Positions 24,697-33,310 of a stretch of DNA of 64,000 nt are shown one piece after another. Origin of the DNA: Rossellomorea sp036867415 (GTDB lineage: Bacteria; Bacillota; Bacilli; Bacillales; Bacillaceae_B). Positions within the stretch are counted from its first letter, which is position 1, and each line of letters opens with the position of its first letter. The stretch is taken from assembly GCF_036867415.1 (NCBI RefSeq), contig NZ_JBAJHU010000002.1, forward strand, positions 558,001-622,000, written 5' to 3'. Below the pieces are notes generated by a model, which was not told where the DNA came from, searched no databases, and worked only from the letters and a program-made list of their open reading frames with translations. A program made the translations under genes and the position numbers.

Positions 24697-24875
24697 TGAG
24701 CCAGGCTCGGTTAATGTAACTGGTACGGTGGAGTTGATTTGTGCTGGTACAGGGGTGAGGTTTTGTACCAAGTACAACAGATCAGCTTTGTACCAGGTAC
24801 ACCGTTTTGTCAGGTGCCTGGCTCGATTCAATCACTTCGAGCCTGGCTCATACCACCGATATTGAGCCAGGCACC
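24697..24875. repeat. 25-bp-pitch palindrome array, eight units
   Basis: Centres at 24703, 24721, 24745, 24770, 24795, 24819, 24844 and 24869, steps 18, 24, 25, 25, 24, 25, 25. Arms change along the array from GAGCC/GGCTC to TGTACC/GGTACA and back to GAGCC. The second to fourth units are damaged (for example TGTACCAAGTACA). It lies between spoIIID and the 3' end of the symporter gene, both on the minus strand. Confidence 0.9.
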
Positions 24876-24895
24876 CTCGGTACACATTACTACAG

Positions 24896-24932
24896 CAAAA
24901 AAAGGCCAAAGGGACTGCCCCCTTGACCTTTT
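24896..24932 (-). terminator. Terminator of the symporter operon
   Basis: On the minus strand AAAGGTCAAGGG pairs with CCCTTTGGCCTTT around GGCAGT, followed by seven T residues. Confidence 0.9.
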
Positions 24933-24939
24933 ACCTGCC

Positions 24940-26607
24940 TCAGGATTTGAAGTTGACATCATCATCAACCCAGATTTCCCCGTTTTTGAAGGTCATTTGT
25001 TCAGGATAGCGGAGATCGGTCACTTCATCCTGAAGCTTTTGATCCGGAGCTTTCGTCATTAAGGACACGACGATATTGGCAATGAATCCTGCCGCTGCAC
25101 CGAAGACCCCTGCGCCTGTATCGATGATCCCGAATACATTGACTCCCGCTCTCGCAATGAAGATGTAGGAAAGGGTCACTGCCAACCCGACGAGGAGACC
25201 CGCTATGACTCCTTGCGCGTTGGAACGTTTCCACCAGACTCCGAGTATGAGTGCCGGGAAGAAGGTACCGGATGCGAGCGCAAATGCCCATGCTACGATC
25301 TGGGTGATGACTCCCGGAGGATTCAGCGCAACGAGACCGGCTGCCAGTGTGGCGAGAACGATTGTCCAGCGAGCTACTGCGAGACGATTTTTCTCAGATG
25401 CATTTGGCCTGAATACGCGGTAATAGATATCATGTGCGAAGGAAGACGAAATTGCGATCATCAAGCCGCCGGCAGTCGATAATGCCGCTGCCATGGCGCC
25501 TGCTGCAACAAGACCAATGACAAACACACCAAGGTTTGCGATTTCTGGCGTTGCCATGACGACGATATCATTCGAGATGACAATTTCCTTCCATTGTAAG
25601 ATGCCGTCAGTATTCGTATCCGCTACCTGAAGCTTGCCTGTGTCGACCCAGGAAGCCGTCCATGCAGGCAGTTCACTGATCTTGCTGCCTGCCACCTTCG
25701 TCATCAGGATGAACCGGGAGAACGCTGCATAAGCAGGTGCAGACAGATAAAGAAGTCCGATGAATAGAAGTGCCCAAGCCCCTGACCAGCGAGCCGCTTT
25801 CATCGTAGAAACTGTATAGAAGCGGACGATTACGTGCGGAAGTCCCGCCGTACCGGCCATCAATGTAAACATAAGTGCCATGAACTGCCACTTCGTCCCG
25901 TTCGTAAACGGTGCAAAGTATTCAGAGATTCCCAGTTCGCGGTCGAGTTCCCCGATCTTCCCGACAAGTTCACCATATGAAATCCATGGTGCCGGATTTC
26001 CGGTGATTTGCAGGGACATGAAAATGACCGGAATTAAATAGGCAATGATTAGGACAATGTACTGTGCCACCTGCGTCCACGTAATCCCCTTCATCCCGCC
26101 GAATGCGGAATAAAAGGCGATCAGCATGACCCCGATGAGCGTCCCGACTTTGGCATCGATCTCGAATAGACGTCCGATTACGACTCCGGAACCTGAAAGC
26201 TGTCCGATGGAGTAGGTGAAACTGATGATGATCGTACAGATCGCCGCGATAACGCGGGCTGTATGGCTGTTATAACGGTCTCCGATAAACTCCGGGACCG
26301 TGTAGCGCCCATATTTTCGGAGCTGCGGAGCCAGCAGGAAGGTCAGCAATAAGTAACCGCCTGTCCACCCCATTATGTAGGCAAGCCCGTCATAGCCTAG
26401 AATCATGACCGTACCGGCCAGTCCAATGAATGAAGCTGCACTCATCCAGTCGGCCCCGATGGCCATCCCGTTGAAGATCGGCGGTACTCCGCGGCCGGCA
26501 ACGTAGAAATCCGACGTCGCTTTCGCTTTGTTATAAACCGCTATACCGATATATAATGCGAATGTTGCAAGTATGATAGCCGTTGATACAATAAACTGAA
26601 CATCCAT
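24940..26607 (-). CDS. Sodium:solute symporter (SSS family, ActP/acetate type) with EF-hand-like loop
   Basis: A 555-residue transporter with about thirteen membrane helices. The opening helix, the FYVAGRGVPPIFNGMAIGADWMSAASFIG block (34-62) and GGLMIAISSSFAHDIYYR are typical of the SSS branch that takes up acetate and other small carboxylates with a cation. A small DUF4212 protein precedes it, the usual partner of this branch. Unusual is a perfect EF-hand loop, D330-x-N332-x-D334-G-I336 to E341, in a hydrophilic insert between two helices, likely outside the cell. Calcium control of transport is possible but inferred. The substrate cannot be read from sequence. Confidence 0.9.
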   Translation of the reverse strand: MDVQFIVSTAIILATFALYIGIAVYNKAKATSDFYVAGRGVPPIFNGMAIGADWMSAASFIGLAGTVMILGYDGLAYIMGWTGGYLLLTFLLAPQLRKYGRYTVPEFIGDRYNSHTARVIAAICTIIISFTYSIGQLSGSGVVIGRLFEIDAKVGTLIGVMLIAFYSAFGGMKGITWTQVAQYIVLIIAYLIPVIFMSLQITGNPAPWISYGELVGKIGELDRELGISEYFAPFTNGTKWQFMALMFTLMAGTAGLPHVIVRFYTVSTMKAARWSGAWALLFIGLLYLSAPAYAAFSRFILMTKVAGSKISELPAWTASWVDTGKLQVADTNTDGILQWKEIVISNDIVVMATPEIANLGVFVIGLVAAGAMAAALSTAGGLMIAISSSFAHDIYYRVFRPNASEKNRLAVARWTIVLATLAAGLVALNPPGVITQIVAWAFALASGTFFPALILGVWWKRSNAQGVIAGLLVGLAVTLSYIFIARAGVNVFGIIDTGAGVFGAAAGFIANIVVSLMTKAPDQKLQDEVTDLRYPEQMTFKNGEIWVDDDVNFKS

Positions 26608-26670
26608 TAACCGATTTCCCCCTTATGTCTGCTAGTGGCTTTCTCTATTTTATTTAAATAGAAGGTTTTT

Positions 26671-26973
26671 TTAATGATCCAGCGTTTTCCCGACGCTTAC
26701 CTGCACATTCTTGCTTTCATCAATTCCATATTTACGGTCGATCCGGTCGGATACAATCGCATTCACATAAAGCAGGATGATGAAGATCAGAATCGAGCCT
26801 TGCGCCCCCATGAAATAATGGACCGGGAATCCATTTATCGTAATCGCCGACAGACTTTCTGCGAAAAACACAACGACAAACGAGCTGATAAACCAGATAA
26901 CTAGATATAAGGCCATAAAACGGTTTTTCTCTTTGAAATACTGATCCGCCATTGCACGGTCAATTTTCTTCAT
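26671..26973 (-). CDS. DUF4212 small subunit of an SSS symporter
   Basis: A 100-residue protein with two helices (about 22-42 and 54-74) and the block NGFPVHYFMGAQGSILIFIILLYVNAIVSDRIDRKYGI that marks DUF4212. Genes of this family nearly always precede an SSS symporter gene, as here with a 63-base gap, and are thought to form its small subunit. Confidence 0.9.
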   Translation of the reverse strand: MKKIDRAMADQYFKEKNRFMALYLVIWFISSFVVVFFAESLSAITINGFPVHYFMGAQGSILIFIILLYVNAIVSDRIDRKYGIDESKNVQVSVGKTLDH

Positions 26974-26988
26974 ATATATCCCCCTTTT

Positions 26989-27171
26989 TTATCTTAGACT
27001 AAAGATGAATTTCACTGTTTCAAAAAACGGCATAGGGACGAGAGCGATTTGAACGATAAAATATACGAACATGGATAAGAACGGCAGGACTAAAAAAACA
27101 GCCCTTTTCTTCTTTACAGCGAAGACGATGCTGGCTCCTGTGATCAGGAGAAACAGGATGAAATAAAGCAA
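26989..27171 (-). CDS. Small two-helix membrane protein
   Basis: A 60-residue protein made of two hydrophobic hairpin helices (LYFILFLLITGASIVFAV and AVFLVLPFLSMFVYFIVQIALV) joined by KKKR. The TTG start lies five bases after GGAGGTGA, an eight-base match to the ribosome. A reading frame 34 codons longer (from 27273) exists but lacks such a site. It precedes the DUF4212 gene by 15 bases and so is the first gene of the symporter operon. Not recognised further. Confidence 0.65.
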   Translation of the reverse strand: MLYFILFLLITGASIVFAVKKKRAVFLVLPFLSMFVYFIVQIALVPMPFFETVKFIFSLR

Positions 27172-27434
27172 TCTTTCACCTCCCATTTTGTAAACGCTAT
27201 CATAAATAAAAATTAAATATTCTGAAATTTTATTCGTGACCTCATTATCATTTATGTGGAAAAGCTTTTTCAATAAAGATTTTCCGACAAATGTCGTCTA
27301 GTTATTTTTCGTTTATTCTATAAGTATAAGAATTTTTATATAAATAATTACTAGAATATGCTTGGTCTCAAGTTAAACTATTCTTCTGACATAATATAGT
27401 CATGTCGAAAGCACTCGAAACTTTTTTACAAACT

Positions 27435-27463
27435 AAAAAACTGACCAGCATCAGCCGGTCAGT
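27435..27463 (-). terminator. Terminator of spoIIQ
   Basis: ACTGACC pairs with GGTCAGT around ten bases on the minus strand and is followed by TTTTTTAG. Confidence 0.88.
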
Positions 27464-27470
27464 CCGTTTA

Positions 27471-28394
27471 TTATTCTTGTTCTTCTTTACTTGTATCAGC
27501 GTTTGATTCTGCATCTTGGTCATCCGCGTCTGCATTAGACTCGGCATCGCCAGCGTCTTTTTGCTCTGCGTCAGACGGGTTCGCTTCCTGATTTTCATCA
27601 GCTGCTTCCCCTTCAGCACCTTCTTCAGCTGCTGCGTCTTCTTTCGCTGCATCTTCTTGTACAGCATCCTCTTGAGCTGCTTCCGGCTGATCGCCTGAAA
27701 CCTTCTGCTCATCAAGCTTCGCTTCTTGAAGAGTGGCAAGAGACTTATTGAAATAGTTGATTGGATTGACTGCTACATTGTCTTTACGAATTTCAAAGTG
27801 TACATGTACACCGGCATCTTCATTGAATAAAGATTTTCCGGCTTTTGCAATCGATTGACCTTGATCCACGACATCCCCGACAGCTACTTCAAAATCTTTG
27901 ACTGATTGGTAACGAGTGACAATACCCTTACTGTGTTCGATTTCGATTGTGTTGCCCAGTAATGAATCTTCCTGAACCTTTGTTACTGTACCGCTCATCG
28001 CAGCCAGAACGTCGAATTCTTTCCCATCCTTCGAGATATCGACACCTTGGTTCGGATAGTACATATTGCCATACACGACTAAAGCAGCTTCCTGTTCTTC
28101 GGCAGAAGCTTCAGCATCGTAGAAGTTTTTTTCGATGACTGTGTCTTCCGGTTTTGAAACAGGCATTACGAAGTTTTCCAGTGAACGATTGACTTCTTCT
28201 GCAGGCTGATTGAACTCGTTATCAGTAGGAACATCATAGCTGTAATCTTCGGCATTCTCGTTCACATCATTGCCTGCCTGGTACCACAGAATCCCTGTGA
28301 TAATGATTGCTGCACTTGCCAGATAGATTGCTGGGTATGCCCAACGTCTTTTCAAAAATTTTGGAGAAGTGTATTTCTTTTCTTCCTCTCTCAT
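27471..28394 (-). CDS. spoIIQ: Forespore engulfment protein SpoIIQ with long acidic tail
   Basis: SpoIIQ is a forespore membrane protein that meets SpoIIIAH across the intermembrane space and forms the feeding-tube channel needed for sigma-G activity. The ATG opens MREEEKKYTS, chosen because GAGGTGA lies before it and because it matches the known N-terminus. A membrane helix is at 20-38. The LytM/M23 domain runs from about 108 to 215; its first metal position is N115 in NQGVDIS where an active enzyme has histidine, while HVHFEIR is kept, so it is probably not a hydrolase. Residues 224-307 are a repetitive A/E/D-rich tail longer than in B. subtilis (283 residues in all). Confidence 0.95.
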   Translation of the reverse strand: MREEEKKYTSPKFLKRRWAYPAIYLASAAIIITGILWYQAGNDVNENAEDYSYDVPTDNEFNQPAEEVNRSLENFVMPVSKPEDTVIEKNFYDAEASAEEQEAALVVYGNMYYPNQGVDISKDGKEFDVLAAMSGTVTKVQEDSLLGNTIEIEHSKGIVTRYQSVKDFEVAVGDVVDQGQSIAKAGKSLFNEDAGVHVHFEIRKDNVAVNPINYFNKSLATLQEAKLDEQKVSGDQPEAAQEDAVQEDAAKEDAAAEEGAEGEAADENQEANPSDAEQKDAGDAESNADADDQDAESNADTSKEEQE

Positions 28395-28625
28395 TTTCAT
28401 CACCTCAGCAATCATTCTGAACAGAATTCTGAAAATATATACACAAGTCCAAAAAAATTTTTTAATTCTTATCTTTCGACAAAACGAAATGAATTATGTA
28501 TGATAGCTGTAACTTTTTCTGGAAACTTCATAGATCTGCAATATTTACCCGATGGCTGAACCGTTTTCACATGATACAATGGACGAGGTTTTTTACTATT
28601 ACACTTCCCGAAAGGACGATAGCCT

Positions 28626-29057
28626 GTGAAACCCATGCTTAAAATCGCACTTACAGCTGCGCCTTTTCTATATATGATGCTGATCTGGATCCTGTCCAGC
28701 AACCCGGATGATGCGGTCATCCGCTTCCCCGATAATTTCTGGGACCGGTTCATAAAGGAGTCGCTCCATTTAATCGAATTTGCAATTCTCTATGGTTTGT
28801 TTGTGCTGGCACTGCTTGCGAACGGCAAACTCGGCTATTCGATAAATTTCACTGCAGCCTTGATCGCGATCTTCTACGGATTTGTCGATGAGATCCACCA
28901 ATCATTCGTGCCGTACCGTTCAGCGACGATGATCGATGCAGCAAAGGACCTGATCGGTGTCACCGTTCTGTTCTGGATCGTGAATCGGACGTATTTCAGG
29001 AATCCGGACCACGTCATGACGAAATATATGAAGAAGGTTGAGCGGTATTTTGGTTAA
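28626..29057 (+). CDS. VanZ-like family membrane protein
   Basis: A 143-residue protein with four membrane helices and the VanZ signature FVDEIHQSFVPYRSATMIDAAKDLIGV at about 87-113. VanZ-like proteins are linked to glycopeptide tolerance in enterococci, but most members have no known role. The GTG start lies nine bases after AAAGGA. It is the only plus-strand gene between spoIIQ and spoIID and is closed by its own strong terminator. Confidence 0.88.
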   Translation: MKPMLKIALTAAPFLYMMLIWILSSNPDDAVIRFPDNFWDRFIKESLHLIEFAILYGLFVLALLANGKLGYSINFTAALIAIFYGFVDEIHQSFVPYRSATMIDAAKDLIGVTVLFWIVNRTYFRNPDHVMTKYMKKVERYFG

Positions 29058-29060
29058 TAG

Positions 29061-29114
29061 AAAAGGATGGACTCTCCTGAGCCGATTTGGCTTTGGGAGG
29101 GTCCATCCTTTTTT
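29061..29114 (+). terminator. Terminator of the VanZ-like gene
   Basis: AAAAGGATGGAC pairs with GTCCATCCTTTT in a long stem with a further CTCC/GGGAG pair and ends in T-runs. Confidence 0.92.
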
Positions 29115-29151
29115 GTTTTGGGGTTGGGGTGTGGGGTTGGGGTTTGGGGAG

Positions 29152-29314
29152 TGTACCTGGTACATTAGTGCTTAATTGTGCCTGGTACAATTCACTATAA
29201 TTGTGCCTGGCACAATAACCCCTATTTGTTCCTGGCACAGATGACTCAATCCGTGCCAGGCACATTTCATTCAATTTGTGCCAGGCACAAAACCACTTAT
29301 TTGTGCCTGGCACC
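29152..29314. repeat. 25-bp-pitch palindrome array, seven units exactly in register
   Basis: Seven 13-bp palindromes around CCWGG are centred at 29158, 29183, 29208, 29233, 29258, 29283 and 29308: every step is exactly 25. The first is TGTACCTGGTACA, the second is mixed (TGTGCCTGGTACA), most others are TGTGCC/GGCACA. The six 12-base spacers are different from each other, though several end in AAT or ATT. It lies between the converging VanZ-like and spoIID genes. Confidence 0.96.
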
Positions 29315-29365
29315 AGCAACTCGGCAACACCGCAACCCCGAACACAGCTTCCCGCTCAATAACCC

Positions 29366-30379
29366 CTACCGCTGCGCCGTCACCTTCTGCAGCAGTTTCC
29401 CGGAATCGGTGATATCCACACCTTTATAGTAATGGGTCACGATTTCTTTGTAGTCCTTGCCTTCCTTGGCCATGCCGTTTGCTCCGTATTGGCTCATGCC
29501 GACTCCATGGCCGTAGCCTTTGGTGGAGATGACGATGTGATTGTCTTTCAGGTACCAGGTGAAATCGGAGGATTTGAGACCGAGCTTATCCCTGATTTCG
29601 CGGCCGGAGAATGACTTGCCGTTGATGTCCACGTTGGCGACGCGTTTTCCTTCCGTTCTGGAAGTGATCGTACCGACGGAGCCATCTTTTGTTAGCGTTA
29701 CCCCGAGCTTTTGTTCGAATTCGGAAATGGGAATGACCTTTTGATCGGTGAACTTCGGAGATTTGGCATCCCATGGACTTTTCACGCTTCGTAAATAAGG
29801 GATCTCATTTTGCCAGTAGGCTTCTGAGTTTTCCGTGTATCCGTTGCTTGTCGAGAAGAATGCCGCCGTGATCGGCTTGCCGTCGAATGTCAGCACCTGC
29901 CCTTTCGTTTCGAGTACCGCTTCGGATATCTTTTTCAGCTTCCACTCTGAATCGGCACCCCAAAGTCCGGCGAGCTCTGATGGATTTTTAAATACCTGGT
30001 GATCAATCGTATCGGTGACATCCGCTCCCTTTGGAATGGACGGGTCCTCTGACATCATTTTGTTCACTATGAAAGTCCTTGCTGCAAGTGCCTGTGCTTT
30101 CAACGCTTCTTTTTCAAAATCTGCAGGCATTTCACCAGCGAGCACCCCTACTACGTACTGCTCTAATGGCAGCTTCTCGATCACTTCCTTCTCTGACCGG
30201 TAGACAGCCACCTCAACTGAATCTGCGAGCTCCCCGGCTCCTGGCGCGCTTTCCAGTTTCTCGTTTAAGTTGGTTTTTTCTTTGTCCGATGAAAACGGAA
30301 GCACAAGCAGAGTGGGTACGATAAAGATGATGCAAATGAAGATTGAGAAGACGATCAGTACTGGTTTTAAATGCGTCAT
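29366..30379 (-). CDS. spoIID: Stage II sporulation protein D (lytic transglycosylase)
   Basis: SpoIID cuts glycan strands during engulfment, in complex with SpoIIM and SpoIIP, in the mother-cell membrane. The ATG (MTHLKPVLIV) lies eight bases after GGAGG; an ATG 19 codons further up has no such site. A membrane helix is at about 5-27. The SpoIID domain starts with LPLEQYVVGVLAGEMPADFEKEALKAQALAART (70-102); E83 matches the catalytic glutamate. STSNGYTENSEAYWQ and YGHGVGMSQYGANGMA, both typical, follow. 337 residues is the family length. Confidence 0.96.
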   Translation of the reverse strand: MTHLKPVLIVFSIFICIIFIVPTLLVLPFSSDKEKTNLNEKLESAPGAGELADSVEVAVYRSEKEVIEKLPLEQYVVGVLAGEMPADFEKEALKAQALAARTFIVNKMMSEDPSIPKGADVTDTIDHQVFKNPSELAGLWGADSEWKLKKISEAVLETKGQVLTFDGKPITAAFFSTSNGYTENSEAYWQNEIPYLRSVKSPWDAKSPKFTDQKVIPISEFEQKLGVTLTKDGSVGTITSRTEGKRVANVDINGKSFSGREIRDKLGLKSSDFTWYLKDNHIVISTKGYGHGVGMSQYGANGMAKEGKDYKEIVTHYYKGVDITDSGKLLQKVTAQR

Positions 30380-30518
30380 GTTCGCTGCCTCCAATGAAAG
30401 ATTAAATAGGAGAGTGCCTTTCGCACACTTCTCCACTCTTTTTCATATGTATGGCAGTGGACAGGCTTTTATGATTGAAAGTTGTTTAGGATTTTCCCGG
30501 TTCTGCCTTGGTTGCGGA

Positions 30519-30617
30519 GTTGAAAATAAACTGGTGAAAGTTAATCGTAAAATACGGAAAGTTGAAAATAAACCGGTAAAAGTTGATCGTATAGTATCCA
30601 AAGTTGAAAATAAACGC
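30519..30617. repeat. 21-bp-pitch iterated-word array with alternating words, five units
   Basis: GTT begins at 30519, 30540, 30561, 30582 and 30603, each 21 apart. Odd units read GTTGAAAATAAACYGG, even units GTTRATCGTAWARTA, so the true period is 42 bases. It is non-coding DNA between the start of spoIID and the end of murAA. Confidence 0.88.
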
Positions 30618-30829
30618 TCTTAGATTGATTAATGTGCAGTCCCAATCTGTATTCCACCTTAGCTCATGGGCTATTTAGACAGCATTTTTCCGAAAATCAC
30701 GTTTTTTGGATTAAAATCAGTGCATTTTTATATAAAATTGTTACAAAGCAGCCTCTAGATGCAATCATTAGCTGAATTTGAAGCTGAATCCCCGACAATA
30801 TAACAGACAAACTTGCACTGCGATTAACT

Positions 30830-30920
30830 ATATTATCGAAATTGAAGGATTTATTATCGGAAAATCGACATTTATTATCGTAAATCCACTTTTTATTATC
30901 GATATGATTTTTACTATAAT
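30830..30920. repeat. 21-bp-pitch iterated-word array (TATTATCG), four to five units
   Basis: TATTATCG begins at 30831, 30852, 30873 and 30894, each 21 apart, and a degenerate TATAATTG follows in register at 30915. Further loose copies (TATTATCA at 30995) lie beyond. Confidence 0.88.
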
Positions 30921-31036
30921 TGAATCTTCACCGATATGAGTGAAAATAAACGTATTGAACAAATTCGTTATCAATATGCTCAATCAAACAGGTTTATTAT
31001 CAAAGACAGCGGGCATAGATCAGATCGCACACCAAC

Positions 31037-31132
31037 CACTGCATACCACTACAAACCCATCACGGTCTATCCCCCAACACTGCATACTACCAGCACAAAC
31101 CATCATGGTCTATCAAACAACGCTGCATACTA
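31037..31132. repeat. Dimeric iterated-word array, about 42-bp period
   Basis: CTGCATACYAC recurs at 31038, 31079 and 31122, alternating with CACAAACCATCATGGTCTATC-like units near 31050 and 31094. Steps of 41 to 44 are about two times 21, like the alternating array at 30519. Confidence 0.75.
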
Positions 31133-31159
31133 CCACACCCTTCACCACAACACTCCAAA

Positions 31160-31201
31160 CAAAAAAGGCAAGCTCTCCCATAAAAGAAAGCTTACCTTTT
31201 T
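31160..31201 (-). terminator. Terminator of the murAA unit
   Basis: AAAGGTAAGCT pairs with AGCTTGCCTTT on the minus strand with one mismatch, followed by a T-run. Confidence 0.85.
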
Positions 31202-31217
31202 CAAATCATCCTATATA

Positions 31218-32528
31218 TTATGCATCTTTCAGCATGCTTTGTTCTGATACTGCTGCGTCTGTTTCTTCCATTTCCTTCACGCGCTCGATGTCAGCACCGA
31301 TGCCTGCGAGTTTCTGGTGGAAGTTTACATAGCCGCGGTCAAGGTGCTTCAGTTCGGTTACACGTGTGTAGCCGTCAGCAACCAGGCCGGCGATGGAAAG
31401 TGCTGCTGCTGCGCGCAGGTCTGTCGCAGCTACTTCTGCTCCTTGAAGCGCAGTTGGGCCCTGCATGATGACAGAACGGCCTTCGATCTTGATGTCAGCT
31501 CCCATGCGGCGGAATTCTTCCACGTGCATGAAGCGGTTTTCGAAGACAGTCTCCGTTAACACACTTGTACCTTCAGCTGCTAGAAGAAGCGCCATCATTT
31601 GTGACTGCATATCAGTTGGGAATCCAGGGTGAGGCATGGTTTTGATATCGACGGATTTTAATTTATCCGGACCGATGACACGCAGGCCTTCTCCTTCGTC
31701 AATGATGGTGACGCCCATTTCTTCCATTTTTGCCACTAAGGAAGATAAATGTTCTGGAATCGCACCTTTTACGAGTACGTTTCCTTTTGTGATGGCCGCA
31801 GCCACCATGAATGTTCCCGCTTCGACACGGTCAGGAATGATGCTGTGCTCGACACCGTAAAGGCGTTCGACACCCTCGATGCGGATCGTTCCGGTTCCTG
31901 CGCCTACTACGCTTCCACCCATTTTATTGATAAAGTTTGCCAAGTCGACGATTTCAGGTTCTTTTGCGACGTTCTCAAGGACTGTCGTTCCGTCAGCAAG
32001 GGCTGCTGCCATCATGATGTTCTCAGTGGCACCCACGCTAGGGAAATCCAGGTACACTTTCGCCCCTTTTAATCTTCCGTCAACTTCTGCTTCGATAAAT
32101 CCGTTACCGACTTTCACTTTGGCTCCCATTGCTTCGAAACCTTTCAAGTGCTGGTCAATTGGTCTTGAACCGATGGCACATCCGCCTGGCAGTGCCACAC
32201 GTGCTTTACCCATACGACCGAGAAGTGATCCCATGACTAGAACGGATGCACGCATTTTGCGAACATATTCGAATGGGGCTTCTACAAATAACTCCCTTGA
32301 TGCATTAACGACAACTTCATCATTATGAAACTCAACATCTGTATTTAAATGACGTAATACTTCATTAATCGTATATACATCGGAGAGTGGTGGTACGTTT
32401 GTAATTTTGCTTTTTCCTTCACTTGCTAACAATGTAGCAGCGAGAACAGGTAAAACGGCATTCTTTGCTCCTTCAACTTGCACAGTACCGCTTAAACGCT
32501 GACCGCCGCGGACGATAATTTTATCCAA
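31218..32528 (-). CDS. murAA: UDP-N-acetylglucosamine 1-carboxyvinyltransferase MurAA
   Basis: MurA transfers enolpyruvate from PEP to UDP-GlcNAc, the first committed step of peptidoglycan synthesis, and is the fosfomycin target. The 436 residues hold K22-N23 in VEGAKNAVLP, and the catalytic C117 in LPGGCAIGSRPIDQHLKG. It is the main copy by position (ywmB-murAA-spoIID, as in B. subtilis); a second gene, murAB, starts beyond the right edge. The C-terminal tail after ADIERVKEME is acidic and about 15 residues longer than the catalytic fold needs. Confidence 0.97.
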   Translation of the reverse strand: MDKIIVRGGQRLSGTVQVEGAKNAVLPVLAATLLASEGKSKITNVPPLSDVYTINEVLRHLNTDVEFHNDEVVVNASRELFVEAPFEYVRKMRASVLVMGSLLGRMGKARVALPGGCAIGSRPIDQHLKGFEAMGAKVKVGNGFIEAEVDGRLKGAKVYLDFPSVGATENIMMAAALADGTTVLENVAKEPEIVDLANFINKMGGSVVGAGTGTIRIEGVERLYGVEHSIIPDRVEAGTFMVAAAITKGNVLVKGAIPEHLSSLVAKMEEMGVTIIDEGEGLRVIGPDKLKSVDIKTMPHPGFPTDMQSQMMALLLAAEGTSVLTETVFENRFMHVEEFRRMGADIKIEGRSVIMQGPTALQGAEVAATDLRAAAALSIAGLVADGYTRVTELKHLDRGYVNFHQKLAGIGADIERVKEMEETDAAVSEQSMLKDA

Positions 32529-32560
32529 GAGTATTCCCCTCCGCGTCCAATTTCTCTATA

Positions 32561-33310
32561 TTAATATTCAATCGTCAGGATGGGTGTGCCAATGACAAAG
32601 GTTGTCTTGGTGCCCATTCCACTTTTCCTTAGACCTAGTTGTATATTCATTTCGTTATCTTTTGTTGGTATAGACCGTGACATTTGCTTCGAGTAGGCGG
32701 AAACGGAATGAAAGTCTTCTTCTTCCAGTGATTCCGTTTCGGTTGCGTCAAGAATCGACATCATTTCGACGGCCTGATTCGACAAAACTTCATTAAGCGT
32801 AGCATTGAATTCGCCTTTTATACAAGAGAAAATCAAAGGTTTAGTAGTAAAAATGATTTCCATGTTTGGGATAAACTGTTTCTTCAGATATCTTGATGTC
32901 TTTTCTCCCATCGATTCCTGATTTCCACGGATTTCATACATAATGTACGAAATCGAATGCTCGTTTCCGGGGGTATGCTGCAGCTTAATTGTTTCTTCCC
33001 CGTGAGAAGTCTTGCGAGTCCCCACAACAATTACCTCTTCAGCATGGTCTTCCGTCGCCCATTCGAAATCAGAAAAAGTTTCTTGCATATTCTTACTATA
33101 TTGGGCAAATCCTTTATTCGTGAAGCTTTTTATGTTTTCTCTTGCATATAGAGACCATTCAGTAACTTCACCGCTCGTCTGAGTCAGGGCGTGATCAAGC
33201 TTTTCGATGTCCAATAATTGATTGGCTTCGATAGTGTTCTTCCCATTAATGATCGGCAGGAAACCTATTCCAACAAAAAATATTAATAAAATGTAAAAAT
33301 ACCGTCCCAT
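32561..33310 (-). CDS. ywmB: YwmB family protein
   Basis: A 249-residue protein with an N-terminal signal or anchor helix (MGRYFYILLIFFVGIGFLPII) and then an extracytoplasmic part in two similar halves. The family is known from a structure with a TATA-binding-protein-like fold; its function is unknown. Position before murAA and after ywzB is that of B. subtilis. The 32-base gap to murAA suggests one transcript. Confidence 0.88.
   Translation of the reverse strand: MGRYFYILLIFFVGIGFLPIINGKNTIEANQLLDIEKLDHALTQTSGEVTEWSLYARENIKSFTNKGFAQYSKNMQETFSDFEWATEDHAEEVIVVGTRKTSHGEETIKLQHTPGNEHSISYIMYEIRGNQESMGEKTSRYLKKQFIPNMEIIFTTKPLIFSCIKGEFNATLNEVLSNQAVEMMSILDATETESLEEEDFHSVSAYSKQMSRSIPTKDNEMNIQLGLRKSGMGTKTTFVIGTPILTIEY

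Noticed and set aside
28395..28500. Sigma-F promoter of spoIIQ
   Set aside because: GTATA is present but the -10 with GG at the right distance is not; the expected promoter could not be placed.
29152..29314. CRISPR array
   Set aside because: Units are only 13 bp with 12-bp spacers, central base and arms vary between units, and no cas gene is in the window.
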